Assembly (NCBI GenBank): GCA_027922465.2
Contig: BQMF02000001.1
Coordinates: 2,170,001 to 2,234,000, forward strand
DNA length: 64,000 nt
Direction: 5' to 3'
DNA from: Turritopsis dohrnii
Taxonomy: Eukaryota > Cnidaria > Hydrozoa > Anthoathecata > Oceaniidae
A program made the translations under genes and the position numbers. Positions 1-11,609 of the stretch are shown piece after piece (the stretch's first letter is position 1; each line of letters opens with the position of its first letter). The notes beneath the pieces are model-generated. The model made no database searches, was not told the DNA's origin, and was given only the letters and a program-made list of their open reading frames with translations.

Positions 1-542
1 ACAAGGTTTCCATGCATCCGGGGATGCATACACGCGGAGGTTTAATGACATAACTGCGGGAGAACCCAGAGTATCCAGGTGTGTTGACGATTCACTCCTC
101 TACGACAGCGACATCAAAGCTTCATTCTGGCATACCTTTGAGTACTTGAAGTTGTGCGCGGATAACGGAATCGTTTTCAATAAAAAGAAGTTCCAGTTTG
201 CACAGGACACAGTCGAATTTGCTGGTTTTGAGATCACGGTCCTGGTTCGGTACCGTGAACCAGTTAGCGTATTCGTTCGCGCAAGCCAAGGTGATGGAAC
301 CGTTTCGAGCACTCCTTTCAGCGAAAAAGTTTTACTGGGACTCGTGTATTGATGACATTTTCCAGCGGTCAAAGGACAGGATTATCTCCCTCGTCCAAGA
401 AGAGGCTAAGACCTTGGTCCCTAATCGTCCAACCTGCCTGGCCACGGATTGGTCAAAATCAGACATCGGCTTCCACCTCACGCAGAAGCATTGCCAATAC
501 TCTGCACCCTACCACCCTGAGTGTGGAGAAGGACATTGAAAA

Positions 543-983
543 TTGGTATTTGCTGGGTCTCGCTTCACCACGGACACCGAAAGCAGATATGCACCAGTCG
601 AGGGCGAGGCTCTAGCTGTAACTTATGGTTTGCAGCGATGTCGTATGTCTGTGATGGGGGCCCCGCATCTCATCTTGGCCATTGACCATAAGCCGCTGGT
701 TAAGATCCTCAATAACCGGGAGTTGAGTTCCATCACCAATCCACGCCTTATGAAGTTTAAGGAAAAGACGCTGATGTACCGCTACGAAATCATCCATGTG
801 CCGGGCAAAGCTAGTACCATGAAGGTAGTCGACATCGTATCCAGGAACCCAACAAGCCACGCGGATGAGGAACAGCCAGCCTCCTGCGAACCAGCCATAA
901 ATGTCTTTGCCCGTCGACAGTCAGGCAGGATCAAGACAATTAATTGGCAAGGAGTAAACGAACGATCGATCGGGAATGCTTAA
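543..983 (+). pseudogene. RNase H domain fragment of Ty3/gypsy pol
   Basis: The 146-residue open frame carries the RNase H domain that normally follows RT. It shows SRYAPVEGEALAV, AIDHKPLVKIL, and a tail with YEIIHVPGKAS followed by DIVSRNP, the usual end of this domain (canonical form H-x-PG-K-x-N-x-x-AD-x-LSR). The Asn/Ala of that last motif are replaced here, one sign of decay. In a living element the domain removes the RNA strand during reverse transcription. The frame stops at 983, while the integrase part continues in an overlapping frame from 944. Confidence 0.85.
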
Positions 984-1642
984 CACTGGCAAGATATATC
1001 ACCAACGGGTTCCCGGAGTCAAAAGACGCAATGATACCTGAGGTGCGTGCATACTGGTCAATGCGAGATGACCTGTACATGATTGGTAGCGTCCCGTTCA
1101 AGGGAAAGAAAATGCTAATCCCACGGGCACTAAGGAAGACTGTAAAAGAGGGCCTACACGCAGCTCACCAAGGAGTTAGCAGCATGCTATCCAACGCACG
1201 TGAAAGACTGTTCTGGCCCGGACTTGATGCTGTTGTGCGCCTATACAGAGCACAATGTCGTCAGTGCAACGAGCAAGCTTTCTCCCAATCTAAGGAGACA
1301 CCAATTCAGCCGTCACCACCGGAATTTCCTTTCGAACACACTGCCATGGATCTATACAAGCTTTCTGGTTTCTCGAACCTCGTCTATGTTGACGCCTACT
1401 CAGGATGGGTTGAAGTCGCAAACCTGACTAACGGCACCTTTAACTCCATCAGGAGGGTGCTGCTGCCGTACTTCGCAACCTTCGGAGTCCCAGTAGAAAT
1501 CGCTACCGACGGAGGGCCACCTTTCGACTCGAAAGATTATACGGATTTCTTGGATACCTGGAACATCCAGCGAAGGTTATCGTCAGCCTACTATCCCCAA
1601 AGTAATGGGAGGGCGAAGGCTGGGGTGAAAATAGCAAAGTGA
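944..1642 (+). pseudogene. Integrase (zinc finger and DDE core) fragment, catalytic Glu lost
   Basis: The 232-residue frame contains an HHCC zinc-binding domain (KEGLHAAHQG, then CRQC) and the retroviral-type integrase core. The first two acidic residues are visible in TAMDLYKL and ATDGGPPFD. Where the third catalytic residue, Glu, is expected after QSNGRA there is Lys (QSNGRAKAGVK), and a stop follows within a few codons at 1640-1642. The fragment is therefore doubly inactive. It overlaps the RNase H frame by 40 bases in a different register, meaning a frameshift in what was one polyprotein. Confidence 0.88.
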
Positions 1643-1696
1643 ATCCTCCTCGGCAACGTTGACTCCACCACTGGGAGACTAGACAACGACCAAGCC

Positions 1697-2266
1697 GTGA
1701 GAGCCATTTTGACCCACCGTAACACAACATGTCAGCAAACTGAGATATCCCCCGCCGAGGCCCTGTTCGAGAAACCCATCAGAGAGCACCTGCCACTACA
1801 GCAGATCCAGCTACGAAGGGAGTGGAAGATGATTGCGGACAAACGTGAAGAGGCCCTGGCGAAACGTCATCTTCTCCAGTTACCGCAACCGGAACTCAAA
1901 CAGCTCACACCATTAAGGGTTGGCGACTCTGTGCAAATACAAAACCAGCACGGGAGCCACCCTAAGAAGTGGAACAGCACCGGTGTCATCGCGGGTACCT
2001 TACCAAACCGGCAATACCGTGTCATGGTTGATGGTAGTCGACGAGTGACGTTACGCAATCGTCGTTTTTTACGAAAGATCATGCCCGTATGTCGTGAACA
2101 ACGACAAATGGTGGAGGCTGAACCACCGTTACCCGTGGTAGAAAGAAAGCCTGTCGAAGAAACGGATTCGAGACGGGTGATTCCACCGGGACAGGACCTC
2201 ATTATCCCAACATTGCCAGTAGCGATGATGCCCACTACCCCCACACCAACCGAAGACGTGCATTAG
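1697..2266 (+). pseudogene. Integrase C-terminal region of Ty3/gypsy pol
   Basis: The 189-residue frame continues the integrase after the stop at 1642. It includes the linker typical of gypsy integrases (TEISPAEALFEKPIREHLP), a coiled stretch, and an SH3-like C-terminal fold near LRVGDSVQIQNQ...KKWNSTGVIAG. The frame runs to a natural-looking end at 2266, after which the 3' untranslated part and a polypurine tract follow. It is not independently functional. Confidence 0.8.
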
Positions 2267-2402
2267 CGTCGAAGACACCACAAAATGTGCGCACTATTCA
2301 TCCCAGGAGAGGAGATAGGGAGAGACGTCCAAGAAGGCCTCTCTCTCCGAAGTTGACAGGACAGTCCCATGACGACCCCTAGAGCAAACATTGTGAGTCC
2401 CT

Positions 2403-2540
2403 AAAAGGAGGCATGTAGAGTATATATTTATAGAGTATATATAACCACGGCTCTCTTGTATACAACGTGCTTATTGATAAGACGTGTTCATAGTGCTCCT
2501 TGACTCAGTGTGTATTCGATAACTCTTGCTGACCAAATCG
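2403..2540 (+). repeat. Putative polypurine tract and start of 3' LTR
   Basis: AAAAGGAGG (2403-2411) followed by CA and then TGTAGAGTATATA from 2414 has the layout of a polypurine tract next to the TG that opens an LTR. A TATA-like run (TATATATAACC) lies about 30 bases into it. The 5' LTR is outside the window and no second copy is present, so the right boundary is a guess and the call rests on position after integrase. Confidence 0.45.
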
Positions 2541-5353
2541 ATGAAGTACTGGAATTTCACTGCAACCATCACGCCTTCGATGCCTTGCAAAGTGCTCCTC
2601 CAGAGGGTTCTGCGAGAATTTTTCTGACAGCAAAAATTATATATACATTATATATACATTGTATAAAAACGAAGAAGCTACATGTTGATGAACGTGACGC
2701 GTTTCAGTAAAAACCTTTTTCAAACGTTATATATACATTATCTATATTTCAAACATAAATAGGAGACAAAACTTTTTGTTAGTACTACTAGTTTCATTAA
2801 TACATAATACAGATATACATACAAATGCACATGCGTCATGTGTTAAAATTTTTCATGGGTTCAAAATTACTTTCTTCACTGAAGGCGTGAAACACAACTA
2901 CACATTGAAGCACTTAAAATGCCCTACTTTTATCATATTTCTTATGGAGAAGATGAATAATAAATTTTACATAATGCAAACAACAACATAACACAAAACC
3001 ATATACCAAGGCATATATACAAAGACAACTAACATCCCACTATAATACATAACAAATGTATATGCATGTAGTGTCATGTGCAAAAACTTTTTACAGGTTC
3101 AAAAACATTGGAGCTGAACCGAATAAAGGTTTCGTAAATTATTTTTTACCGTAGTGACATGAAACACAACCAAACATTGAAACTTTTAAAATGCCATATA
3201 TTGACGGAAATCATGTTTTTAATATAGATTTAATGTATAAACGAATAACAATATAACACAGATTTCTATACCCAGGCATAAGCAAACACTGAACAGATAG
3301 CAGTACAAAATAAATTGAAACAAATTGATTCCTTCTAACTTTTGTGCCAAATCTCTGCTGGACAGAATTTTCGAAATGAATAATCTCTTCTTCACTAACC
3401 ATCATCATCATGATTTTAAACCACGAGGTTCATTTTTTGTTTGTTACTAACTTTTTATATTATGATTGTCTCAAATAAAAAAAAATTTCAAATGTATAAT
3501 GATACAAATGATACATATGTAGCTAGGTAAATAGATAAGAAATTCCTTTCTTGTCACAGCAGGATTCAAACCATGGTGCAGGAAAGCTAAAAAATACAAC
3601 AACCAAGCCAAAAACATCACAGACAAGTCTGAAAATAATGTCCGAATGTACCTAGCAAAACAATAAAACTAACAGCCATTTTTATAAACACGAAAACTGT
3701 TGAAAAATACCAAAACTAAAAGTATGACTCCTTTAGGAGTTCCTAAAGCTTCAGACTTGAAACTTTCAGAAAAGATAAATAAACTATCTCTCTGTTTCGT
3801 GTAGCTTAGGCATTTTTGAGGCGCAAATATTAACTTCATAACATGCAGAGACGCTGTGCCATGATTTTCTTCTCTTTTCACTTTTCACTTATTTTCATCT
3901 TCTAGCAAACTCACAGACATTTTAAAAACGATTAAACATCGTTGTCTGTGGCTTTGAACAATGAATAAAAGTGTTTTAAAAGCTAATGAGTCTTAATTCC
4001 TCTGATATTTCAATTTTCCGGTTCGTCTCAACAAAAATCCAGTGAAATGCGAGAGACGCGCTTTGGTATGAAAGGGATGCCGACACAATGGATTTTAACA
4101 ATACAATTGAATAGCTATTGAAATGAGTTGTGAGTCCTTCTCTTTTTATACGTCTATGGTCTTCTGAAAGTAAGTTTTTGTCTTTGAAATTTTTGAGTCC
4201 TTACTCCTAAGCTTCTGCTGTAACTACCTTTTTGTTGTGGTTTTGGCTAAGTTTTTTATTAACTGAGGTTTACTGTGATGATGATGATGATGATGCTTTT
4301 GAAACTTTTTTTTAATGAATTTGTCGCGAAAATGAAAATGGAAGGGGCTACGCTTCATCTGGCATACAATTCTCGATCATATAAGGCAAATTTATGGAGT
4401 TTGATGTTGTTATTTTTATCAAAACAGTTTATACATTCATCCGCTGAGGAGGATTTCAGTTTAAATTCATTTTCGTTTTCAATGTTTTGCCACTATTAAA
4501 GATGGCTACCAATGCCTCATTTTAAAATGCCGAGTCAGACATCTAGCGCTTCGCTTATATATCATTGGTCTTCACTGACTGAAAAAAACATGGCGTATAC
4601 TTCACTGAAGACTAGCCTCTATTCTTATGTACCTTAGCTAGGCCAAATTTTAATACTGAACCGCGGCTATAAAAGTGAACGAGGAAAAGGAAGAAAAGAA
4701 GAAGGAAAGGCCGGTTTTAGCGTATATTTCGCCCTGTGGGGAAATATATAACAAGTAATAACTTGTTATACACATGTCAGTTTTTAGCGATTCAAACACC
4801 ATCAGAAAGATAATTCTGTAAACTATCTGATATTTCAAAAAAAACTTTGTATTTATGGATGGTTAAGAAGTTAAAAGGGATTTTCTAGAGTTAACGGATC
4901 ATTAAAACTATATTGACGATTAACGAAAAAAACAATAAAACATCAATATCTCTTTAAACCAAAACATTTTTTTTAACACAGAAATTTTATATTTTTTTAA
5001 CACATAATTTTTATTCCCAGTTGAAAATCAAAGATTCATTATTATTTGAATAGATTCATGTTCAAAAACAAAGACACATAGACTCATTAAAGAAGGTGTT
5101 AATCGATCATTAAGAAAGTAGTGATGCATTAGTTGCCAAAAAACTGTTATAACTTGGAAAATATAAATTTTCAATGTCTAATTTTTATATCTCTAGAAAG
5201 CCAACAAAATGCTCTTTTTAATGGTATAAAAACCGCTAAAAACAAATCCCTTTATGAAAAGTTATTAGATGTTAAACCTTCGGGCTAAATTTCTCAGGAA
5301 CACCCGTATGTTTTTAAATATCAATTTGGGGGTCTCAGTGCAAAAATAAAATT
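2541..5353. other. AT-rich intergenic DNA with diverged dispersed repeats; no gene seen
   Basis: No open frame here looks like a protein. Two diverged units, about 2776-2993 and 3000-3200, share the order AATACATAA...CATGTG...CTTTTT...TGAAACACAAC...ACATTGAA...AAAATGCC. Related pieces recur near 54720-55020, so this is a dispersed repeat. A (GAT)n microsatellite lies at 4277-4295. Two adjacent small palindromes sit at about 4722-4765 (TATATTTC / GAAATATA, then AACAAGT / ACTTGTT). Confidence 0.6.
4277..4295 (+). repeat. (GAT)n microsatellite
   Basis: Six consecutive GAT/ATG units in otherwise unique AT-rich sequence. A shorter complementary CAT run lies at about 3399-3411. Confidence 0.8.
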
Positions 5354-6932
5354 AACAAGATGCCCTTGCAGGCACAAGGATTTCTGCAAAATCAGCTGAA
5401 GTATGAAAAAAAAAGACTATGACATTCTTGAAATTTAAGAAAAGTTTAATCCGCAATATATATTTATTAAATTTCTGATCATGTACTCCCCAAAAATCTG
5501 GAAAAAACATAATTGTCACTATGCAAAACTTGATTAACCAATAAACTTGATTATATCTTAATGGCATAATGTTCTTTATTTTGTTGGTACGAAATAATAT
5601 TAAGGATTCAGTGATCAATTCAGATAAGACAATGAGTATGCATGTAAGTCAATGTAAATGTTATGAATTTTTAATGTCTTGTCAATCTTCCTAACAGAAT
5701 TCCTAATTCACAAGGACAAAAAGGAAAGCGTAGATTTTAATGATACTAAATACATCTATATATACATACAAAATCAACATACATAACTGAAAACAGAAAT
5801 TTGTACTTTAATTCGAGTAACAATATGTCATTGCCATCTTTTTAATTTAAAAACATGCATTATCTGAACTAAATTTCATGAAAAGATTATAAAAATTGAT
5901 TCAGAAACTTAAAAAGCAATAAATTTTTAATTACGCATACACGCCAGGGCATTATGAAAGCATAACTGACACAGTACGAACCTTACATTAACTCCTAATA
6001 AACTTAACGAACAAAATAACATCAAATTTATATGCTTTCAGATATCACTGTGATTATGTATGTACGGTCAATCTTCCTAATTATGAAAATACTTCCCAAA
6101 CACAAGAAGTAAATAAAGATTAGGATTATGAAAAATATGACCTAAACTATAACTGAAAACAGAAATTTGCGTTAAAAGATGTCCAGTATTTAGAATTTAC
6201 AGACAATCAAGGTAAGTTTCAATTTGCTATCGTAAATAGTAAGTCCCCATTCCTAACTCAGGACATTGATAATACAGCCAAGAACTATACAAGTATATAA
6301 GCTGAAATAGCTAGAGAAACATCAAACATAAAATGAGATGCACAGGCAGAGGGTAGACAAGACATTCCTTGTATGTTGTTGGAGCTGAAGAGGAAACTGA
6401 GCTGAGCTGTATATATCCAGAGCTTAAAAAGCACTACAGCCCACACATGAAACAAACGGTATTTTGTATCTAGAAAGGCTTAAAAGAATCCCAGACATTT
6501 TCCAAAATATAAAAGTTGCACAAACTGTTTTTACGAAACATTGAGAACTTGTTTTTAAAAAGGAATGAACGTAGTAGAATCATTGTAAGATAATTATAAA
6601 TTTCTACCTTTTACTTTTTGGTTTTGAAAGTGTAAATCTTCTTTTAAATCTATTCAGTATTGATTAATCAATGTGGAAGTCTATGTGGGTTTCTTCGGTT
6701 TCTTCTGCCATTATGCAAACGGCGTGCAAACGTAAAGTCGAAAAATACCCGGATGATCACATGGCGGAAATCAAGCCAATAGACTGTCGCTATTGAAGTT
6801 AAGGTGGCTATATTAGCACCCTTTCGTAGAAATCGGGCATTATGCACCAATCACGATTGAGACGGCTTTTTTCTGAACCAATGAAATTTAAGAAACAAAA
6901 ATGCGTAGGTTTGGACAGTAAGATGAAAAAAA
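5354..6932 (+). repeat. Unclassified ~1.6 kb interspersed element, copy A
   Basis: The unit opens with AACAAGATGCCCTTGCAGGC and closes with GGTTTGGACAGTAAGATG plus an A-run. An almost collinear second unit starts directly at 6933. Internal landmarks shared by both are CATGTACTCCCCAAAAATC (5479 and 9098), AATTCCTAATTCACAAG (5700 and 9291), a block near 5870/13205, and a near-identical block at about 6690-6870 against 13945-14135. The opening has a short hairpin (TGCC...GGCA). No protein-coding frame was seen, so it is non-autonomous or decayed. Confidence 0.75.
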
Positions 6933-7066
6933 AACAAGATGCCCTTGCAGGCATAAGGATTTCTGCAAAACCAGCTGAAGTATGAAAAAAGAAAGACATG
7001 AAAGCTGAAGCTGAAGTATGAAAAAAGAAAGACAATTGACATTCTTGAAATTTAAGAAAGGTTTAA

Positions 7067-9077
7067 GGGGGAAACACCCCCAAAATTCGTAAAAATTTCG
7101 AAATTTTGATTTTGACGGTTTTCGGTACTTTAAACACTGTAGAATACGATGGACATATTGATTTTTTCATAATTGTATCGGAAAAGTGATAATTAAAGAC
7201 TTTTGTGATACAAGGTAGTAACCACTTCCTTAGTTATGCCCATAGCAACCGTTTGTTTATCTTGTTTTAGCCCCCCAAAATAAGTACTTTTCGCAGTACA
7301 TCTCTTCCACCCTTTAATATCTACTTTGCTACTTGATTTGTATTATCGAGTCTAAACACATTTTTGGAGTAACGGAGGTAGCAAAGTGAAAATCCATGCT
7401 TTTAGTTGTTGTCACTCTGTTAGAAGAAAAGTGAAAATTTTGTCATGTCTGATCGTGTAAAAAAATCAACTGTATATAGAAAGAAAAGAAAAGGTTTTAA
7501 AGGTACGCCGTCGTGGTCAAAATCTGTAAATAATGTAAATAGACGTGTAGATAATGATGTAAATACTGCTGAAGAAGTAGAAGATTCCCATACTCCAGAT
7601 GAGAGCAAACAACATGGACCATCAACTCCAAAGAAAACAATTTCAAGTCACAAAGTTCAGCAAATAAATTCCAGTACACCAAGAAAATTCAAAAATATAA
7701 CTGGATATAGACTAATAGACACTGAAATTCTGTCATCAATTATCAACAAGTTGGTTTGTTGTGTTTGTTTTCAGGAATCATTGACGTTGCATGAAAATAT
7801 GTCAGCACGAAAAGGTTTATGTTCTTCTCTTTTCATCCAGTGTAACAACTGCAACTATAGAGAGAATTTTACAACATCAAAGAAAGTGGGCAAGAGATTT
7901 GATGTTAACATCAGATCAGTGTACACTTTCAGAGCATGGGGACAAGGACACTCGGGAATGGAGAAATTTATGGCATTAATGAACATGCCACAACCGATGA
8001 CTACGAAAAGTTACGATAAAGTCGTAGAGTCTCTGTTGAATGCAACGAAACAAGTTGCTGAAGAAACCATGTCAGATGCAGTTGAAGAAATAAGAGAAGA
8101 GGCTGCAAAAGATGAAATGGACATTGCTAATATTGGAGTTTCTGTTGACGGTGCATGGACAAAGCGTGGATACTCTTCAATCAATTGTGTCGTCACTGCT
8201 ATTTCCTTGTTTCACCTAGAGCTGGGTGTTTACGATGCAGTGGCCAATTTTAACATTGGCAGAAAAGCCAGTGTTCTTATTTATGAGAACATGAATATGA
8301 TTCCAGGAAAGTATATGTCATATGGATGTTCTCGTTTGAATAATAAACGTTTATCAAGTTCTAAATACAAAAACAATTCGAAAAATAAATTGCGAAGAAA
8401 GATTCTGCGTGGTCGAAGGTTAAAAAAATCAGATAAAGACACTGAGAAAGAAGGAGAAACATATGCACCTGGAGGATTTTAAATTTGAGATATTTTACAC
8501 TTTTATAGATGTGTAATCTTGTTGTTTTAACTGGTTTTCTCATTTAATATAGAACATTTTTTTCTTCTTTCGTGTTTAAACGTGATTTCTGAAGAATCAG
8601 TTTTTTTGTACGCCGGGAAGGATATCTCGTGATTGGCTAATCAAAACTTCACCAAATTTTCAGTGGAAGTTCATTGCATCTGTATCTACATTTTAAATGA
8701 TTTAGATTTTGATAAGAAGAATTCTAACTTTGTAAAGTATGTCCAATCTCACTAAGTTTTCTAACATTAAAAATTCAAGAAGTGCTGACTCAGCAGAAGC
8801 AAAATTTTCAAAAATCTAAATCATTCATAATGCACAATCACCTTTTTAAAACTTCTTTACAAAGTTTGAGCTTCAGAGCATGTTATAATCCAGAGATATC
8901 TTTCCCGGGACAAAAGACCTTTTTTCCTTTTAAGACTTGTTTTCATGGTTACCATGGCAACCAGATACCATTATGAACCATTTTTTGAAATAGATTTTGA
9001 TATTATACAACATGATTGTAGTCATTTACATTTTTATTATAATTAAAAAAAAAAAGTCACCAAAGGGTGTTTCCCCC
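7067..9077 (+). mobile_element. Kolobok-like DNA transposon with 13-bp TIRs and TTAA duplication
   Basis: The element begins GGGGGAAACACCC at 7067-7079 and ends with the exact reverse complement at 9065-9077. TTAA flanks both sides (7063-7066 and 9078-9081). The paralogous sequence at about 5430-5500 reads straight through a single TTAA, which gives an empty site. TTAA duplications with G-rich termini are typical of the Kolobok superfamily; piggyBac shares the TTAA but not this transposase. The element is about 2.0 kb and holds one open frame at 7445-8482. Confidence 0.85.
7445..8482 (+). CDS. Internally deleted transposase of the Kolobok-like element
   Basis: The 345-residue frame from ATG 7445 matches, from memory, the N-terminal half of a transposase family annotated in animal genomes as 'Mutator-like transposase domain'. 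It shows a basic start, a Cys cluster (LVCCVCF and IQCNNCNY), MNMPQPMTTKSYDKV (about 180-193), then NIGVSVDGAWTKRGYSS (229-245), probably around the first catalytic Asp. Straight after VVTAIS (about 254) it jumps to LGVYDAVANFNIGRKASVL, which belongs near the C-terminus of the family. The middle, with the remaining catalytic residues, is missing, yet the frame stays open. The tail is rich in Lys and Arg. It could still bind DNA, but transposition activity is unlikely. Confidence 0.7.
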   Translation: MSDRVKKSTVYRKKRKGFKGTPSWSKSVNNVNRRVDNDVNTAEEVEDSHTPDESKQHGPSTPKKTISSHKVQQINSSTPRKFKNITGYRLIDTEILSSIINKLVCCVCFQESLTLHENMSARKGLCSSLFIQCNNCNYRENFTTSKKVGKRFDVNIRSVYTFRAWGQGHSGMEKFMALMNMPQPMTTKSYDKVVESLLNATKQVAEETMSDAVEEIREEAAKDEMDIANIGVSVDGAWTKRGYSSINCVVTAISLFHLELGVYDAVANFNIGRKASVLIYENMNMIPGKYMSYGCSRLNNKRLSSSKYKNNSKNKLRRKILRGRRLKKSDKDTEKEGETYAPGGF

Positions 9078-9435
9078 TTAATCATTTCTGCAGATCATGT
9101 ACTCCCCAAAAATCTGGAAAAAACATAATTTTCACTTTGCAAAACTTTATACCAATAAACACCAATAAACTTGATTATATCTGAATGACGTAATGTTCTT
9201 TATTTTGTTGGTACGAAATGATATTAAAGATTCAGTGATCAATTCAGATAAGACAATGTAAGTTACTGTAAATGCCTACCATCCTAATAGAATTCCTAAT
9301 TCACAAGCACAAAAAGGATGTATATAGATTTTAATGATACAAAATACATCTATATATACATACAAAATCAACATACATAACTGAAACAGAAATTTGTGCT
9401 TTAATTTGAGTAACAATATGCCATTGCTAACTTTT

Positions 9436-11609
9436 GTATTCCTGCGTAAGCAAGGAATACTTTGAAACCGTTCGTGTTTCTTTTGTTTTTTGTTTTTTTT
9501 CACTGTCCAAACCTAGACCAATTTTTGTCGATGGGAAATAGCCACTCAAATCATTAATGTTCCCAACTTACATTCTTTTTATGATTTAACGGTCTAAACT
9601 CACACTATATTCATTGTATACAAGTACTTTGCTTGAAAAGACTCTAAAAGTGTAAAATATAAGCTCTAGTGAAAGGAATAATTAACATATGGCTAAATCG
9701 CAGATGCCAAGGTGGAAATGTTGTTTCACGTGAGTCTTATGCAACGTTCTTACGTTTTCCGTAGTTGTTTTAAAAATGGAAGCGAAGAAGCATGCGTAGA
9801 TCTGTGAAAGTTTCTTTGTTGAATATATGGATATAGAAGAGGTTGTAGTACGGCTGTAAAACTTAAAATAATCAAGAACATTTATGATCCAAACTGATAA
9901 TCTACGTGAAACTAATATTCTTAGTAGTCATTCTTGATAAATAAGCAGTTCTTGATGCTTCAAAACAGATATGAACGACTACCAATAGGGTATGTTTACA
10001 TCGATTTAATGCGTAAGGTTTCTATTAGTCTTTCTAAATATAATGCAATTTTTTAATTCATGTTCCTAGATAAGCTACCCTGTTTTTATAAAGCTCTGGA
10101 ATCATGAAGCACAGCTCATCTTCCTCATCAACTGCTACCTATTTTATTTATCATTTGATGACCACTTTTTTAATTGACTAGTCGAATTTAAAATATTGTA
10201 TGATTTTAAAATTTGTATACTATCAAGCTGACGATAAAAAGGAAACACAGATATTTTTATTATTTCGCAAGGCCAAGTAAAAGTTTTTATTATGAAGTTC
10301 AGGTACAAACAACATAAAGATTTTCATACTGTATAGTTTTAAAAGGAGTATTTTGAAACGTCCACGGAAGAGTGTTCTCTAATGGATTTTTAAACTGACG
10401 GTGTTCCTTTTTGAGCTTGATCTCCGGCAAAATTTTTCAAAGTCTCTTAACTTTTATGATGCTCTCGGGAATGTAATTAAATGAATTCGAAGTTTAAGCA
10501 CAGACTTTTCTTGACGCGAAAAACTTTTTATTACTTAACAAGAGCCAGATGGCGCAAAACGGTAGCAGCAATTTTACTTAATGAAAAGTTACTACAAAGT
10601 TCTTTGAGGCTTGTGTTTTTTTTATATTTCACTGGTGGAAAACAGGCATAAACGATAAATTTGTTAAAATTATTAGTTGGTGTAAAAAGGGTCTAATCAT
10701 AAACCACCAGAAATTAATTTATTAAAGACAAAAGAATTATACATGCGTGATATGAGCTGTATATGATTTTTTTATAAGAAAATTTTTTGTAAGACTATGT
10801 GTAGAAAAAAAACACGCGTTTCGAAAAAAAAAAAAATATGTTTTTAATTATAATTTCATGAAACCAAAAATGAATTCAAACAAATAACTGCCTTTTCGAA
10901 CTAGATCTTTGAAAGCCTTAATACAGAAACATATAGTGTATAGTTAGCTAACAACTGAGGTAATATGAAATTTTGAACTGATAAGCTTTACCGTCAAGAA
11001 AAGCAAAATATCAAGTATTTTCAGTTAGCGTAATGAACTAAAAGTCCCATTTTTATGTAGGGCTATTTGATAAGAATTCATTCTTTCATGGATTAAGCTA
11101 CAAAATATCAGATTATGTACTTTTGAAACAAAATGCAATCTACTTAATGTTTGTTACAGAAAAGCTTCCAAAATTCGAAGGTTGCGTTCCTTCATTAAAA
11201 CTTACATTGCGTTATTAGTAGAGTCTCGCAGACTCTAAATCACAGACTAATTGCCATTTCAGCCGGAGTAGGAGGAGGAGTGGTAGGAGTAGGAGTCCGC
11301 GGGTGTTTTAATACGGTATTCGCTATCGCTACTACCGTAATTACTTCTTGAAGATTCTTTAGGGAATACAACTTTGAATTAAAATCTTTTTTAAAAAATC
11401 TCTAAATTGAAACAAGACTGAAGTTTTATGAGACAACAAAGTTTAATTGTTATCGTTGTTAAGAGGTAAAATGTAAAATACTGCAAACATCATTCTGCAT
11501 TATGCATATCGTTGTAAAGCGTGAACTAACATTCATTTCTTTCAGAAAAGCCTCCAGAAAGTCTTCCAGTCATCCGCAGGAATACTTCTGCCCGGTAGGG
11601 CATCTTGTT
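9436..11609 (-). repeat. Nested element, inner copy 1 (reverse orientation)
   Basis: Read on the minus strand it starts AACAAGATGCCCTACCGGGC (end at 11609) and ends with GGTTTGGACAGTG plus A-run and a hairpin-like TTGCTTACGCAGG tail at about 9436-9520. This is the same end architecture as the host element at 5354-14345, in opposite orientation. A second copy starts immediately at 11610. The block at about 10170-10490 is nearly identical to 12280-12600. No credible protein frame was seen. Confidence 0.68.

Larger units (their letters stand above)
1..2266 (+). mobile_element. Degraded Ty3/gypsy-type retrotransposon, 3' half of pol
   Basis: This is the distal part of a retrotransposon polyprotein, entering from the left edge and broken into several frames. 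In order: the end of a reverse transcriptase (about 100-240, with FNKKKFQF and VEFAGFEIT resembling the RT palm/thumb border), an RNase H domain, an integrase zinc finger and core, and an integrase C-terminal region. The RT-RNaseH-integrase order is that of Ty3/gypsy elements. Stops and frame changes near 350, 540, 985 and 1640 separate the pieces, so no full polyprotein can be made. Base composition is visibly richer in G+C than the flanking DNA, consistent with a fairly recent insertion. Gag, protease, most of RT and the 5' LTR lie outside the window or are lost. The class is clear; the subfamily is not. Confidence 0.9.

Noticed and set aside
100..860. Minus-strand and alternative-frame ORFs over the retroelement
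   Set aside because: They are antisense or frame shadows of the RT/RNase H/integrase remnants and have no independent protein character.
7067..9077. piggyBac as identity of the TTAA element
   Set aside because: The encoded frame lacks piggyBac features and matches the Mutator-like/Kolobok domain instead.
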